From a virus, in the IMG/VR virus record IMGVR_UViG_3300046369_001028, positions 1-43,179 of that record: 43,179 nucleotides of DNA; one strand, 5' to 3'. The notes below the pieces were generated by a model. That model did not search any database. It was not told the DNA's origin and worked only from the letters and a program-made list of their open reading frames with translations. The position numbers and the translations under genes were made by a program. Of the stretch, positions 26,060 through 33,984 are shown piece after piece (position 1 is the stretch's first letter; each line of letters begins with the position of its first letter).

Positions 26060-27448
26060 ATGAGTAAAAAGAAGAAAATTTTATTACTATCTGATGATTT
26101 AAGAATGTCATCAGGTATCGCAACAGTATCCAAAGAATTAGTTTTAGGAACTTTAGATAAGTTTCATTGGGTTCAATTAGGAGCGGCAGTTAATCATCCT
26201 GAAAAAGGTAAAGAAATAGATTTAGGAAATGATGTTCGTAAAACAACAGGTATCAAAGATGCTTCTCTTAAAATCATTCCATGGACTGGTTATGGTGATG
26301 CAAATATTCTAAGAGAGTTGATAATGAGACATCAACCTGATGCTATTCTTCATTTCACAGACCCAAGATATTGGAGATGGTTGTATGATATGGAGGCTGA
26401 AGTTAGACAAAACATTCCAATCTTATTTTATCATATATGGGATGATTTACCAGACCCTGATTACAACAGAAATTACTACGAAAGTTGTGATTGGTTAGGA
26501 TGTATCTCAAGACAAACTTATGGTATCGTAAGTAGAGTTGGTAATATAGAATCAGAAACAATAAAAACTCTTGAAGATTGGCAAGTTGATTATGTACCAC
26601 ATGGAATCAATTCTAATACATACAAACCAACAGAAGTTCCAAGTGATTTTAGAAAACAAGTTACAGGTGGTAAAGATTATAAGTTTGTTCTATTTTGGAT
26701 GAATAGAAATATCAAACGAAAACAACCATCAGATGTTATTTGGGCATTCAAAAAATTCGTTGATGGATTACCAGAGGAAGATAAAAATGAAGTTTGTTTA
26801 ATAATGCATACTGCACCAAGAGATAAAAATGGAACAGATTTATTTGCAGTAGCTGAGAAAATTGCACCTGGATTAGATATCAAATTTTCAACAGAAAGAA
26901 TAAATCAAAAAGAACTTAATTACATTTATAATATTGCAGATTGTACAATCAATATTGCAGGTAACGAAGGATTTGGATTAGTAACTGCTGAATCAGTAAT
27001 GGCAGGTACTCCTATCATTGTAAATGTTACAGGTGGATTACAAGACCAATGTGGATTCAAAAAGAAATCAACTAAAAAATACTTTACTGCTCAAGATTAC
27101 AAACAAATCGGTTCACTTCACAATTACAGAGAATGGCAAGATAAGGTAACACATGGGGAATGGGTAAAACCAATTTTCCCAAAGGTTCAAACAATGGTTG
27201 GTTCACTTCCAACACCTTATATAATAGATGATAAAGTAGATGTGTATGATGTTGCCGATTCAATTAGATATTGGTATGATAAAACACCAGAACAAAGAAC
27301 TAAAGCTGGATTAAAAGGTAGAACTGAGTTTTTAGGTGAAATGGGATTGAATTCTGAAAATATGTGTAAAACACTTGTTGATGGAATTGAAACTACATTT
27401 AAAAATTGGAAACCAAAGAAAAAGTTTAACGTTTATAAAATTAGGTAA
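26060..27448 (+). CDS. Family 4-type glycosyltransferase
   Basis: A 462-residue GT-B enzyme. The N-terminal domain opens with KKILLLSDDLRMSSGIATVS, the usual acceptor-side loop. The second domain starts near residue 210 (YKFVLFWMNRNIKRKQPSD) and contains GNEGFGLVTAESVMAGTPII (about 301-320), the E-x7-E donor-binding motif of GT4. Such retaining enzymes transfer sugars from nucleotide donors to glycan, lipid, protein or DNA acceptors. It is the first gene of the long glycan locus and overlaps the next start by 1 nt. A relative lies at 27716. Sugar and acceptor are unknown. Confidence 0.85.
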   Translation: MSKKKKILLLSDDLRMSSGIATVSKELVLGTLDKFHWVQLGAAVNHPEKGKEIDLGNDVRKTTGIKDASLKIIPWTGYGDANILRELIMRHQPDAILHFTDPRYWRWLYDMEAEVRQNIPILFYHIWDDLPDPDYNRNYYESCDWLGCISRQTYGIVSRVGNIESETIKTLEDWQVDYVPHGINSNTYKPTEVPSDFRKQVTGGKDYKFVLFWMNRNIKRKQPSDVIWAFKKFVDGLPEEDKNEVCLIMHTAPRDKNGTDLFAVAEKIAPGLDIKFSTERINQKELNYIYNIADCTINIAGNEGFGLVTAESVMAGTPIIVNVTGGLQDQCGFKKKSTKKYFTAQDYKQIGSLHNYREWQDKVTHGEWVKPIFPKVQTMVGSLPTPYIIDDKVDVYDVADSIRYWYDKTPEQRTKAGLKGRTEFLGEMGLNSENMCKTLVDGIETTFKNWKPKKKFNVYKIR

Positions 27449-27723
27449 TGAGTAAACCTATTTTCGTAATTAGATTTCCTGGTTATTGGACTCAACAACA
27501 GGTTGAGTTATCAAGAAACGCAATACATCAAAGAAAAGAACTAAACGAAGATTATCATGTAATTGTATTACAAGATAACGAAATACATTCAAGTACTAAA
27601 TTTGAATGTTATAACTCACCACACGAACCAGAAAAGTTGGAAGAGGTAACAAGACTAACTGAATTATCAATCCAACGATGTTTAAGACAAGAAGAAGAAA
27701 AATTAAATAAAGAAAATGAGTAA
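27448..27723 (+). CDS. Small unknown protein between two GT4 genes (91 aa)
   Basis: A 91-residue protein starting MSKPIFVIRFPGYWTQQQVE and ending in a charged helix (CLRQEEEKLNKENE). The first 50 residues suggest one strand-helix-strand unit (FVIRFPG, a helix, then YHVIVLQDN), like a fragment of an alpha/beta fold. It overlaps both flanking GT4 genes (1 and 8 nt), so it is translationally coupled to them. No family recognised. Confidence 0.65.
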   Translation: MSKPIFVIRFPGYWTQQQVELSRNAIHQRKELNEDYHVIVLQDNEIHSSTKFECYNSPHEPEKLEEVTRLTELSIQRCLRQEEEKLNKENE

Positions 27724-28975
27724 ACCAATATTAGTATTTCAGGCACCAATAGCAACTAGAAGTGGTTATGGTGACCATTCAAGAGATATCTTGAAATCAT
27801 TATTTGAATTAGATAAGTATGATGTTAAAGTTGTACCAACTAGATGGGGAAATACCCCACAAGACCAAATTAATCCACAAACTGAGTTTGGACAAAGGAT
27901 ATTACAAAATATCGTAACTCAATTAAATACACAACCAGATATTTTTATACAAGTATCAGTTGCTAATGAATTTAAAAAAGTTGGTAAATATAATATTGGA
28001 ATTACTGCAGGAGTAGAAACAACATTAGCACCACAAGAGTTTATTCAAGGTGGTAATAATATGGATTTGATAATAACTCCATCTCAATTTACTAAAGATG
28101 TATTAGTTAAATCATCTTATACACAAGTAGATAAAAATACTAACCAAAAAGTAGGAGAATTAAAAATACAAAAACCAGTTGAGGTTTTATTTGAAGGAGT
28201 TGATACTAATATTTTTAATGGTAAATCTAAATCATCAATATTAGAATCAGTTGATACAGATTTTAATTTCTTATATGTTGGTCATTGGTTACAAGGGGAT
28301 TTAGGACATGATAGAAAAGATACAGGAATGATGATTAAAACATTTTGTACCATTTTTAAATCATTACCAAAAAACCAACAACCTGGTCTTATACTAAAAA
28401 CATCATCAGCTGGGTTTTCTGTAATGGATAGGGAAGAAATTTCTAAAAAGATTAAAGATATAACTAAAGAGTTTGGTGATAAGTGTCCTCCTATTCATTT
28501 AGTATTCGGAGATTTATCTGAATCAGAGTTAAATGATTTATACAATGATGATAAAGTTAAATCATTTGTAATGTTTACCAAGGGAGAAGGATATGGTAGA
28601 CCACTTGCAGAGTTTGCAACAACAGGTAAACCAATTATAGTTTCAGATTGGAGTGGATATAAAGATTTCTTACCAAGTGAAAATACTGTTTACTTAGAGG
28701 GTGAACTAAAAGAGGTTCATCAATCGGCACAAAACAAGTTCTTGTTAAAAGAATCTAAATGGTTTTATGTAGATTACTCAAAAGCAGCAAGTAAGATTTT
28801 TGATGTATATAAAAACTATAAAAAATATCTAAAACAATCAGAAGGATTGAAAACAAATATAAATAGTAATTTTTCATTGGATAAAATGACAAGTAAATTA
28901 TCTAAAATATTTGATAAATATGTAAAAGTTAAAAAACATATTGAACTAAAATTACCAACTATTAAAAAACTATAA
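27716..28975 (+). CDS. Family 4-type glycosyltransferase
   Basis: A 419-residue GT-B enzyme. The N-terminal part has ILVFQAPIATRSGYGDHSRDI, an acceptor-side loop like that of the enzyme at 26060, and the C-terminal domain has FTKGEGYGRPLAEFATTGKPII (about residues 284-305), the E-x7-E donor motif. The linker YVGHWLQGDLGHDRKDTGMM marks the start of the second Rossmann domain. It overlaps the preceding 91-residue gene by 8 nt and the next gene by 1 nt. It is probably a paralogue of the 26060 gene acting in the same glycan pathway. Confidence 0.83.
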   Translation: MSKPILVFQAPIATRSGYGDHSRDILKSLFELDKYDVKVVPTRWGNTPQDQINPQTEFGQRILQNIVTQLNTQPDIFIQVSVANEFKKVGKYNIGITAGVETTLAPQEFIQGGNNMDLIITPSQFTKDVLVKSSYTQVDKNTNQKVGELKIQKPVEVLFEGVDTNIFNGKSKSSILESVDTDFNFLYVGHWLQGDLGHDRKDTGMMIKTFCTIFKSLPKNQQPGLILKTSSAGFSVMDREEISKKIKDITKEFGDKCPPIHLVFGDLSESELNDLYNDDKVKSFVMFTKGEGYGRPLAEFATTGKPIIVSDWSGYKDFLPSENTVYLEGELKEVHQSAQNKFLLKESKWFYVDYSKAASKIFDVYKNYKKYLKQSEGLKTNINSNFSLDKMTSKLSKIFDKYVKVKKHIELKLPTIKKL

Positions 28976-29508
28976 TGGCAAATTTTACAAGACAATATAC
29001 TAAATTTTTAAAACCTGAGAGAAGAATACCTCGTAGTGAGATTAGACCAAGAAATATCTATCGTATAACTACATATAGAGGTGGTAATCCTCCAACAAAA
29101 ACGGCTGAGGAATCAAGATATGTTTTTGTAATAGGAATTCTTGATAAAAAAATACATTGTATAAAAATAAATCCAATCAATCCACTACACTTTACACAAT
29201 TGATTGGCAGATTAAGAGATAAAAGATTACCACTAAGTTCAGATTTACGATTAGAATTAATGTTAAAGAAATTTGATAGAACTGGTAATTCACTTTTTGA
29301 TGGATATATTAAAAATAATAAGAATGTGTATCGTAAAGACTTTAATAATTACAGAACTTATTTTTTAGATAAAATACAGAATGTATATGAAATTAGATTT
29401 GAACAGGATATATTAGAAAATCTTTTTGGAGAAAAAACAACATCCTCTCAAAAAAGACAGATAATAAAAGATGAACAATCCGAAATAGACTCACCAGATG
29501 ACAATTAG
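28975..29508 (+). CDS. Unknown protein (177 aa)
   Basis: A 177-residue basic protein. Residues 20-75 look beta-rich (IRPRNIYRITTYRG, YVFVIGILDKKIHCIKINP), like a small barrel or SH3-type unit, followed by a helical part and a charged tail ending SEIDSPDDN. It shares no motif with glycosyltransferases. Overlaps of 1 nt with the upstream GT4 gene and 11 nt with the GT2 gene tie it to the locus. No family recognised; the arrangement could suit a small structural or adaptor protein. Confidence 0.6.
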   Translation: MANFTRQYTKFLKPERRIPRSEIRPRNIYRITTYRGGNPPTKTAEESRYVFVIGILDKKIHCIKINPINPLHFTQLIGRLRDKRLPLSSDLRLELMLKKFDRTGNSLFDGYIKNNKNVYRKDFNNYRTYFLDKIQNVYEIRFEQDILENLFGEKTTSSQKRQIIKDEQSEIDSPDDN

Positions 29509-30121
29509 TTACGCAATTACAGTTTGTAACGAGATAGAAGAAATAACAAAACTACTTAATTTCTTACAAACTAATATTAGAAAAGAAGATGAAATTGTAA
29601 TTCAATATGATGAAACCTCTGTTACAGATGAAGTAAAAGAGTATGTTACATTAATGGATTCAATGCACGAAAATCATAAAGTAATTGGATTCCCACTTAA
29701 TAAAGATTTTGCAACATTTAAAAATAATCTTAAATCTCATTGTAGTAAAGATTATATCTTTCAAATAGATGCTGATGAAATTCCACATGAATTTTTGGTA
29801 GAATATATAGGACAAGTACTAGAAGATAATCCTGTTGATATTGTATTTGTACCAAGAGTAAACACAGTTGAAGGATTGACACAATCACATATTGATAAAT
29901 GGAAGTGGAATGTAAACGAAAATGGTTGGGTAAACTTTCCTGATTATCAAACAAGGATTTATAAGAATACAGATGATGTAAAGTGGATGAATAAAGTACA
30001 CGAAAGAATTACAGGATATGATACATTCTCAAACTTTCCTGCAGAGGAACAATGGAGTTTATATCATCCAAAACAAATAGATAGACAAGAACAACAAAAT
30101 CAATTTTATGAAACAATTTAA
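29498..30121 (+). CDS. GT2-like glycosyltransferase
   Basis: A 207-residue GT-A fold protein. ISYAITVCNEIEEITKLLNF is the GT2 start, DEIVIQYDETS the second strand, and FQIDADEIP (91-99) the DxD metal site. WNVNENGWVNFPDYQTRIYKN and KVHERITGYD resemble the acceptor region of the KdtX/WaaE-like GT2 subgroup. It is shorter than most GT2 enzymes but the core is complete. Its 3' end overlaps groES by 14 nt in a different frame, which ties chaperonin translation to a glycosyltransferase gene. Confidence 0.78.
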   Translation: MTISYAITVCNEIEEITKLLNFLQTNIRKEDEIVIQYDETSVTDEVKEYVTLMDSMHENHKVIGFPLNKDFATFKNNLKSHCSKDYIFQIDADEIPHEFLVEYIGQVLEDNPVDIVFVPRVNTVEGLTQSHIDKWKWNVNENGWVNFPDYQTRIYKNTDDVKWMNKVHERITGYDTFSNFPAEEQWSLYHPKQIDRQEQQNQFYETI

Positions 30122-30407
30122 ACCTTTAGGGGATAGAGTTTTGGTAAAACCAAACGAAGTTAAAGAAGAAAAATCAGGTGGTGGAATTATCATTTCAGAA
30201 TCTATGACACATGGAAAAAAAGTCCAAGGTGAAGTTATTGAAGTAGGAGCAGGTATATTTTCACAGAATGGAGAAAGAATACCAATGACTGTACAAGTAG
30301 GTGATACTATATTATATGAAAAAGGACAAGGTACAAATGAAATAAAAATAGGTGAAGAAACTTATCTATTATTTAATGAACATCAACTAATTGGTATTGT
30401 AAAATGA
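30108..30407 (+). CDS. groES: Co-chaperonin GroES, phage-encoded
   Basis: A 99-residue co-chaperonin, normal for GroES (97). PLGDRVLVKP (6-15) is the family start; SGGGIIISESMTHGKK (23-38) is the mobile loop with the hydrophobic III tripeptide that docks on GroEL; GEVIEVGAG (41-49) and VGDTILYEKGQG (64-75) follow. The fold is complete. It lies 18 kb downstream of groEL, inside the glycan locus, overlapping a GT2 gene at its start and an Mpo1-like gene at its end. Cellular groES normally directly precedes groEL, so the pair has been separated or acquired separately. Confidence 0.95.
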   Translation: MKQFKPLGDRVLVKPNEVKEEKSGGGIIISESMTHGKKVQGEVIEVGAGIFSQNGERIPMTVQVGDTILYEKGQGTNEIKIGEETYLLFNEHQLIGIVK

Positions 30408-30697
30408 AACTAAAAGATTATTACAAGATGTATTTAACACTACATCAAAACAAGAATTGTATCAGATTACATTTTATAGGACAATGGGTAACTCTAATTA
30501 GTGCCTTTCTAATTTTTTATCATTGGTTATGGTATCTAATACCAATTATACCATTTATTATATATCCATTTGCATGGAGTGGTCATTATCTATTTGAAAA
30601 GAATGAACCCGCTGCATTTAAAGACCCAGTCAAAGCAAAACTATCTGATTGGATGATGTTTTGGGATATACTAAGAGGAAAAATAAATATATTTTAA
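30404..30697 (+). CDS. Mpo1-like (DUF962) membrane protein
   Basis: A 97-residue protein with the DUF962/Mpo1 pattern: an early LHQNKNCIRLHFIG (13-26), two membrane segments at about 27-40 and 43-58, and FAWSGHYLFEKNEPAAFKDP (56-75), then a TM-edge SDWMMFWDIL. Conserved His14, His23 and His61 fit the iron-binding His set of yeast Mpo1, a dioxygenase that shortens 2-hydroxy fatty acids by one carbon. Bacterial members are poorly characterised. It overlaps groES by 4 nt. In a phage glycan locus it might alter 2-hydroxylated lipid or lipid A acyl chains; that is inference. Confidence 0.75.
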   Translation: MKLKDYYKMYLTLHQNKNCIRLHFIGQWVTLISAFLIFYHWLWYLIPIIPFIIYPFAWSGHYLFEKNEPAAFKDPVKAKLSDWMMFWDILRGKINIF

Positions 30698-30699
30698 AT

Positions 30700-31548
30700 A
30701 TGAAAATACTAGTAACAGGTGGTGCAGGTTTTATTGGAAGTAATCTTATTAAGAGATTAAAAGATGATGGTCATCGTGTTGTAGTAATAGATGACTATTC
30801 AACTGGTGATAGAAAAAATCATATAGAAGGTGTAAAGTATATAAACGCAGATATTGAACAGATAGAATACATTAAAGGACAGGATATTGATTTATGTTTT
30901 CATCTAGGTGCAGTATCAAGAGTACAACCATCATTTGATGACCCAACCGAATGTTTACGAGTTAATGTAAATGGAACTGAAAAGGTAATGGAATGGGCAG
31001 ATAATTGGGATATACGAGTTGTATATGCTGGTTCATCTTCTAAACACCATGACCCTACCGATTCACCATATGCTATGTACAAATATCTTGGAGAAGAAGT
31101 TTGTAAGTTATACAAAAATAGTTTTGATGTTGATGTTAGAATTGCTAGATTCTATAATGTATATGGACAAGGTGAATCATTAGATGAAAAATATGGTAAT
31201 GTAATTGGTATTTGGAGAACAAAGAGCTTCAATTGTGAAAAACTACCAATTGTAGGAGATGGAGAACAAAGAAGGGATTTTACTCATGTAGATGATATAG
31301 TAGATGGTTTGATTAAAATATCAGAAACAGATGATATACACGAAGATGCATGGGAACTTGGTTGTGGAGTAAACTACTCAATAAATCAGTTGGCAGGATT
31401 CTTTAATGAAAGATTCGAAACTGAAACAATTTACATACCAGAACAAAAAGGGAATTATAGAGAAACTCTTAATACCAATACAGATGCTATTGATAGATTA
31501 GGGTGGAATCCACAAGATAGATTAGAAGATTATATAAAAAGTTTATAA
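30700..31548 (+). CDS. NAD-dependent sugar-nucleotide epimerase/dehydratase
   Basis: A 282-residue extended short-chain dehydrogenase. MKILVTGGAGFIGSNLIKRL holds the GxxGxxG NAD site, the acidic strand VVVIDDYSTG follows, AGSSSKHH gives the catalytic Ser/Thr region, and YAMYK is the YxxxK pair. VVGDGEQRRDFTHVDD-type wording (IVGDGEQRRDFTHVDD) is typical of UDP-glucose 4-epimerase-like enzymes. The start is set at 30700, 2 nt after the preceding stop, because the upstream ATG at 30649 would add 17 residues inside the Mpo1-like gene. It overlaps the dehydrogenase gene by 1 nt. The exact sugar is not known. Confidence 0.88.
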   Translation: MKILVTGGAGFIGSNLIKRLKDDGHRVVVIDDYSTGDRKNHIEGVKYINADIEQIEYIKGQDIDLCFHLGAVSRVQPSFDDPTECLRVNVNGTEKVMEWADNWDIRVVYAGSSSKHHDPTDSPYAMYKYLGEEVCKLYKNSFDVDVRIARFYNVYGQGESLDEKYGNVIGIWRTKSFNCEKLPIVGDGEQRRDFTHVDDIVDGLIKISETDDIHEDAWELGCGVNYSINQLAGFFNERFETETIYIPEQKGNYRETLNTNTDAIDRLGWNPQDRLEDYIKSL

Positions 31549-32378
31549 TGATAGGAATCATAGGACAAGGTTTTGTTGGTAATGCAGTTTACCAAAAATT
31601 TAAAAAATATTATGATGTACTTACATATGATTTAGATGAAACAAAATCTAATTCCACAAAAGAAATGGTTATACATCAAAGATATGTATTTCTTTGTTTA
31701 CCAACTCCAATGAATAAAAATGGAAGTTGTAATGTTGATATAATAGAAAAAGAATTAGATAATATAGATTTGATTGCAGATAATCAAGAAACTGTAAAAA
31801 CAATTATAATTAAATCAACTGTTCCACCAGGTACAATAGAAAAATGGAATGAAAAATATGAATCATTAGATATAATATTTAATCCAGAATTTTTAACTGA
31901 AGCAAATGCTGTATCTGATTATGAGAATCAAGATAGAATTATATTAGGTGGTGTAAGACCTGCAACTACTGAATTGAAAACTATATTTTCAAAAGTATTT
32001 CCAAAGGCACATATAATCAAAACAGATTCAACTCATGCCGAGATGGTTAAGTATTTAACCAATACATTCTTAGCAACAAAGGTATCTTTTGCAAATGAAA
32101 TTTATCAACTATGTCAAGTAGTAGGAACAGATTACGATAAAGTAATTGAATATGCAACTTTAGATGATAGGTTAGGAAAATCACATTGGAATGTACCAGG
32201 TCATGATGGAGATTTTGGATTCGGTGGACATTGTTTTCCAAAAGATTTATCTGCACTTTTACATTTATCTAATAAGTTTGGAACAATTAATAATGTTCTA
32301 CAATCAACTAAAGATACTAATGATGAAATTAGAAAAAATAGGGATTGGGAACAAATGAAAGGAAGAGCCGTAGTATGA
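31548..32378 (+). CDS. UDP-glucose/GDP-mannose dehydrogenase family, short form
   Basis: A 276-residue member of the UDP-glucose 6-dehydrogenase family. MIGIIGQGFVGNAV is the NAD site, FLCLPTPMNKNG and IIKSTVPPGT are family blocks, IIFNPEFLTEANAV positions the substrate loop, and FGFGGHCFPKD contains the catalytic Cys229. It stops shortly after the central helix and lacks the usual C-terminal UDP-binding domain (full enzymes have about 390-450 residues). No frameshift or remnant is seen downstream, where the next gene starts by ATGA overlap. It may use a different substrate, or pair with another subunit. The product would be a sugar acid. Confidence 0.82.
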   Translation: MIGIIGQGFVGNAVYQKFKKYYDVLTYDLDETKSNSTKEMVIHQRYVFLCLPTPMNKNGSCNVDIIEKELDNIDLIADNQETVKTIIIKSTVPPGTIEKWNEKYESLDIIFNPEFLTEANAVSDYENQDRIILGGVRPATTELKTIFSKVFPKAHIIKTDSTHAEMVKYLTNTFLATKVSFANEIYQLCQVVGTDYDKVIEYATLDDRLGKSHWNVPGHDGDFGFGGHCFPKDLSALLHLSNKFGTINNVLQSTKDTNDEIRKNRDWEQMKGRAVV

Positions 32379-33262
32379 AAGTAACTTTTATATATGCATA
32401 CGAAAATGAAGAATGGTCAACACCACTTGCACTTGCAACTGAATTTGGTTCATTGGGTTGGGAAGTAGAAATAGTTTCTATTGGTTCTAATAGATTACGA
32501 AATTGGAATGATACTCAAATAAGAAAGTGGTTAGATGATAAACCAAACTCAGATATTGTTTTGTTTATGGATTGGGGTAGATTTGATTCTCCTTTATTAG
32601 ATAAGAAATTAGTAAATGCATTTTGGGTACAAGAAAGTGGAGATGACCCACAAAACTTTGATAGAAACTTTCCTAAATCAGAAAGGTTTCATATAACTCT
32701 TTCACCTGATTTTGAATCAACAACTGAATATCGAAAAAGAAATCAAGATGCAGATTGGTGGACACACTTTGCAGATACTAGAGTTCAGTTTCCTATGGAT
32801 ATACCAGCTGAATATGTTGCAGTAACCACACGAGGAATGGGTAGTTCGGAATTTTTAGATACATTAACCAATCATAGTGATGGTGGAGTTGGAAATCAAA
32901 ATGGATTTGATTCCAAACAACATACTGAGTTTCTTAACAAAGGATTGATGGTTATTCAGAATTCAAGATGGGGTGAGGTAACTCGTAGAATATTTGAAGG
33001 TATGGCTTGTGGTAAAATGGTTCTATGTGATAGATTACATGAGAACAAAAAATTACACGAACTATTTATTGATGGAGAAGATATAGTTTATTATGATGAT
33101 ATAGTAGATTGTATTAATAAGATGAATAAATACAGAGAAGATGAGAAAGAAAGAGAAAGAATCGCTAGTAATGGATTTAAAAAAGTTTTAGAGAATCATA
33201 CTCAAAAACAAAGAGTAGAATTTTTAATAGAAAAATATAACGAATGGAAAAACTCCCATTAA
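32375..33262 (+). CDS. CgeB-like GT-B glycosyltransferase
   Basis: A 295-residue protein, taken to start at 32375 (ATGA overlap with the upstream stop); an ATG at 32345 adds 10 residues that lie over the dehydrogenase gene. MKVTFIYAYENEEWSTPLA opens an alpha/beta domain. The C-terminal part has RRIFEGMACGKMVLCDR and LFIDGEDIVYYDDIVDCIN, the donor-side pattern of CgeB-like transferases, followed by a helix with SNGFKKVLENHTQKQRVEFL. The motif set is good, but sugar and acceptor are unknown. It overlaps the next gene by 19 nt. Confidence 0.75.
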   Translation: MKVTFIYAYENEEWSTPLALATEFGSLGWEVEIVSIGSNRLRNWNDTQIRKWLDDKPNSDIVLFMDWGRFDSPLLDKKLVNAFWVQESGDDPQNFDRNFPKSERFHITLSPDFESTTEYRKRNQDADWWTHFADTRVQFPMDIPAEYVAVTTRGMGSSEFLDTLTNHSDGGVGNQNGFDSKQHTEFLNKGLMVIQNSRWGEVTRRIFEGMACGKMVLCDRLHENKKLHELFIDGEDIVYYDDIVDCINKMNKYREDEKERERIASNGFKKVLENHTQKQRVEFLIEKYNEWKNSH

Positions 33263-33984
33263 GTATTGGTATATTATCTTGGAAAAGTGGACAAACTTTA
33301 GTTAACACTTTACAAACTTATTTTGATAGAAAATTTCTTCATCAAGTAAATGATGTATGTATTTTATTTCAAGAAGTTTCAGAACAAGATAAACAAATAG
33401 CAGAACATTTTAATATTCCTTACATTGGATTAAATGATAATATAGGAATAGGACAGGGATTTATACAATTAACTGAACAAGCTAAAACTGATAATGTAAT
33501 GGTTTTAGAACACGATTGGAAATTAATTGAAGATGCTCAAATAACAATAGATAGAGTAAAGAGTGGAATTGAGTTATTGGATAATGGATATTCTTGTATC
33601 AGATATAGACACAGAAAAGAACCAGGTCATCCACATTTTTCTTTTAGATATCAAGGTAAGGAATTAGATTATTACGATAGAGAAATAGAATGTACATCAC
33701 CACACCTCTTAGATTCAGTTCATTGGTGTGACCCATTTGAAAAGTTTCCACAACATATTGGAAAAGAAGGTGAGTACTTTACTACAACATCTCGTTATGG
33801 TAATTGGACAAACAATCCTTGTTTATATAAAAAAGATTTTTATTTAGAAACAGTAAAACAATTCGCAGGTGAGGGAATTGCATTAGAAGGTAACATCTCA
33901 AAGTGGTGGGCTAAACAAACTTACAAAGTTGCTCATGGTGAGGGATTATTCAAACATATAGATGAGGGTAAACATGGCAGATAA
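33244..33984 (+). CDS. GT-A-like glycosyltransferase
   Basis: A 246-residue protein with a GT2-like beginning: LSIGILSWKSGQTLVNTLQT (6-25), a second strand VCILFQEVSE, then LNDNIGIGQGFIQL and MVLEHDWKLIED (about 86-97), which takes the place of the DxD strand but reads EHD. It also has many His, Tyr and Trp residues in the middle (IRYRHRKEPGHPHFSFRY). The C-terminal half may bind the acceptor. The catalytic motif is not standard, so a sugar transferase role is probable but not certain. It overlaps genes on both sides. Confidence 0.65.
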   Translation: MEKLPLSIGILSWKSGQTLVNTLQTYFDRKFLHQVNDVCILFQEVSEQDKQIAEHFNIPYIGLNDNIGIGQGFIQLTEQAKTDNVMVLEHDWKLIEDAQITIDRVKSGIELLDNGYSCIRYRHRKEPGHPHFSFRYQGKELDYYDREIECTSPHLLDSVHWCDPFEKFPQHIGKEGEYFTTTSRYGNWTNNPCLYKKDFYLETVKQFAGEGIALEGNISKWWAKQTYKVAHGEGLFKHIDEGKHGR

